Below are positions 16,092 to 16,736 of a stretch of 16,736 nt of DNA, piece after piece. A program made the position numbers and the translations under genes. The stretch lies in contig JABMRZ010000268.1 in NCBI GenBank assembly GCA_013202315.1, positions 1 to 16,736 of the forward strand, read 5' to 3'. Source of the DNA: Candidatus Tariuqbacter arcticus (lineage in GTDB: Bacteria > Electryoneota > Tariuqbacteria > Tariuqbacterales > Tariuqbacteraceae). Position 1 is the first letter of the stretch. Every line of letters begins with the position of its first letter. The notes under the pieces are model-generated. The model made no database searches, was not told the origin of the DNA, and saw only the letters and a program-made list of their open reading frames with translations.

Positions 16092-16600
16092 GAAAAATCT
16101 TCATACAAATACAGTCCCCATATCGAGATCTTTTTCATGTGTACCAAGCATTCTCAACGATTCAATTGTGAAAGTCCAGATGGATGCTGATTGAACTTGA
16201 GTGTTAGATAAGCGTATGAGAGTCGTATAGTGGTCCCAGAAGAATGAAAATCAAACAATGAATTATTGAATATTTCGTTGCAGCTATCTAACCATTTAAA
16301 GGAATTTTAAACCCCGATCATTCGTTTTTGTACAACACTTGCACAACAATTTTATCTCATCAATGCTCATTATAGCACACTATGGGATTTCTGACAAATG
16401 CTATGATAACAAAAACTCTCGAAGCTGCTTTGAAATTCATCGTTTTTTGTTCCAAGTCCGATATAGCACCGATAAACCGGACACGCTATGGCTCATTATC
16501 ACTCATTATGGCTCACAATGGGATTGCGTCCAACCATCCGAAAGTTTAAAGGCTTACGGGCTAAATGAATGTATTTCATAAGTTTGTGATAATATTGAAA
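16092..16600. other. Non-coding region with several short direct repeats
   Basis: About 500 bases without a credible gene; one 80-codon open frame near 16339 has no ribosome-binding site and no protein-like composition. The right part is repeat-rich. The 24-base segments at 16365-16388 and 16501-16524 agree at 20 positions (CTCATTATxGCxCACxATGGGAT). CTCATTAT occurs three times (16366, 16492, 16502) and TATGGCTCA twice (16487, 16507). TACAACACTTGCACAACA near 16330 contains a repeated ACAACA half-site. Such clusters are typical of recombinase arm sites or replication/partition sites, but no protein gene here confirms either. No convincing terminator follows the 13023 gene. Confidence 0.5.
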
Positions 16601-16736
16601 TTCCGCTTGGAAAGCGTGTGAGTGGGTGAGTGCTCCCCGGGTTCGAATCCCGGTATCTCCGCTTGAAAAAACAAAGGCTTACAACACGATTTTCCACGCT
16701 ATCGCAAGCATTTTTTCCGCACGTCCGATATAGCAC
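16456..16736 (+). repeat. 14-base direct repeat GTCCGATATAGCAC (two copies)
   Basis: GTCCGATATAGCAC occurs at 16456-16469 and again at 16723-16736, the last bases of the window, flanking the tRNA-Ser fragment. Both copies follow a T6 run and a CC-containing spacer, so the similarity extends upstream to about 28 bases with mismatches. AAAGGCTTAC is also repeated, at 16548-16557 and 16673-16682, on either side of the tRNA fragment. Confidence 0.75.
16603..16661 (+). tRNA. 3' fragment of tRNA-Ser(GGA), 5' half missing
   Basis: The sequence contains an anticodon loop TTGGAAA (anticodon GGA), the 3' side of the anticodon stem (GCGTG), and a long variable arm as in class II tRNAs (GAGT paired with GCTC). 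A perfect T arm follows: CCGGG at 16637-16641, loop TTCGAAT, CCCGG at 16649-16653. Then come the 3' acceptor strand TATCTCC and discriminator G at 16661, as expected for serine tRNAs. The 5' acceptor strand GGAGATA and the D arm are absent upstream; similarity starts within the anticodon stem. It cannot give a working tRNA. A 3' tRNA remnant of this sort is typical of att sites left by tyrosine-recombinase integration at tRNA genes. CCA is not encoded. Confidence 0.72.

Noticed and set aside
16339..16581. 80-codon plus-strand open frame
   Set aside because: No ribosome-binding site, composition not protein-like, and it runs through the direct-repeat cluster.
16520..16661. Complete tRNA-Ser gene
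   Set aside because: No 5' acceptor strand pairing with TATCTCC and no D arm can be found upstream at the proper distance.
16554..16736. Minus-strand frame of 60 codons containing RYRDSNPGSTHP
   Set aside because: The RDSNPG peptide is the well-known false product of reading a tRNA T-arm region backwards; it overlaps the tRNA-Ser fragment.
16321..16736. CRISPR array, because of the repeats
   Set aside because: Repeats are short, imperfect and irregularly spaced, with no constant spacer length and no cas gene.

Overview
The window looks like a chromosomal segment of an uncultivated bacterium of the FCB group (Bacteroidota, Ignavibacteria, Marinimicrobia, Zixibacteria, KSB1 and relatives). 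The main evidence is four copies of the type IX secretion (T9SS / Por) C-terminal sorting domain with its NYPNPFN signature, on large proteins with Sec signal peptides. Base composition is middling over most of the window and clearly more AT-rich over 7.7-12.5 kb. The phylum cannot be fixed from the sequence alone.

Layout. (1) 33-1423: a small four-motif DnaJ-type zinc-finger protein, then hypA and hypB, the pair that delivers nickel to NiFe hydrogenase. (2) 1715-4512: a secreted beta-propeller-like protein starting at TTG, then a secreted M23 peptidase whose T9SS sorting domain lies in the -1 frame across an ATGA overlap; a hairpin terminator follows. (3) 4606-6657: a secreted protein with ten VCBS/FG-GAP-like acidic repeats and its own sorting domain, followed by two hairpin terminators. 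(4) 6910-7610: debris of at least two unrelated transposases on opposite strands. (5) 7687-12504, minus strand: one very large AT-rich gene for a 1605-residue DUF4011 / SF1 helicase / restriction-endonuclease-fold / DUF3320-like protein, an architecture typical of anti-phage defence genes. (6) 12675-12947: a headless T9SS sorting domain, the tail of a gene whose front is missing. (7) 13023-16091: a 1022-residue T9SS-secreted protein with two FN3 domains and a glutamine-amidotransferase-like domain. (8) 16092-16736: no credible protein gene, several short direct repeats, and the 3' part of a tRNA-Ser(GGA) without its 5' half, which may mark a genomic-island or integration boundary.

The T9SS cargo genes are host housekeeping for this kind of organism. 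Transposase debris, the compositionally distinct helicase-nuclease gene and the truncated sorting-domain gene lie side by side at 6.9-12.9 kb. This is best explained as acquisition of a single-gene defence module into, or next to, a T9SS cargo gene. The orphan tRNA-Ser fragment at the right end gives a second sign of mobile-element activity. I found no CRISPR array, rRNA, intact tRNA or integrase gene inside the window.
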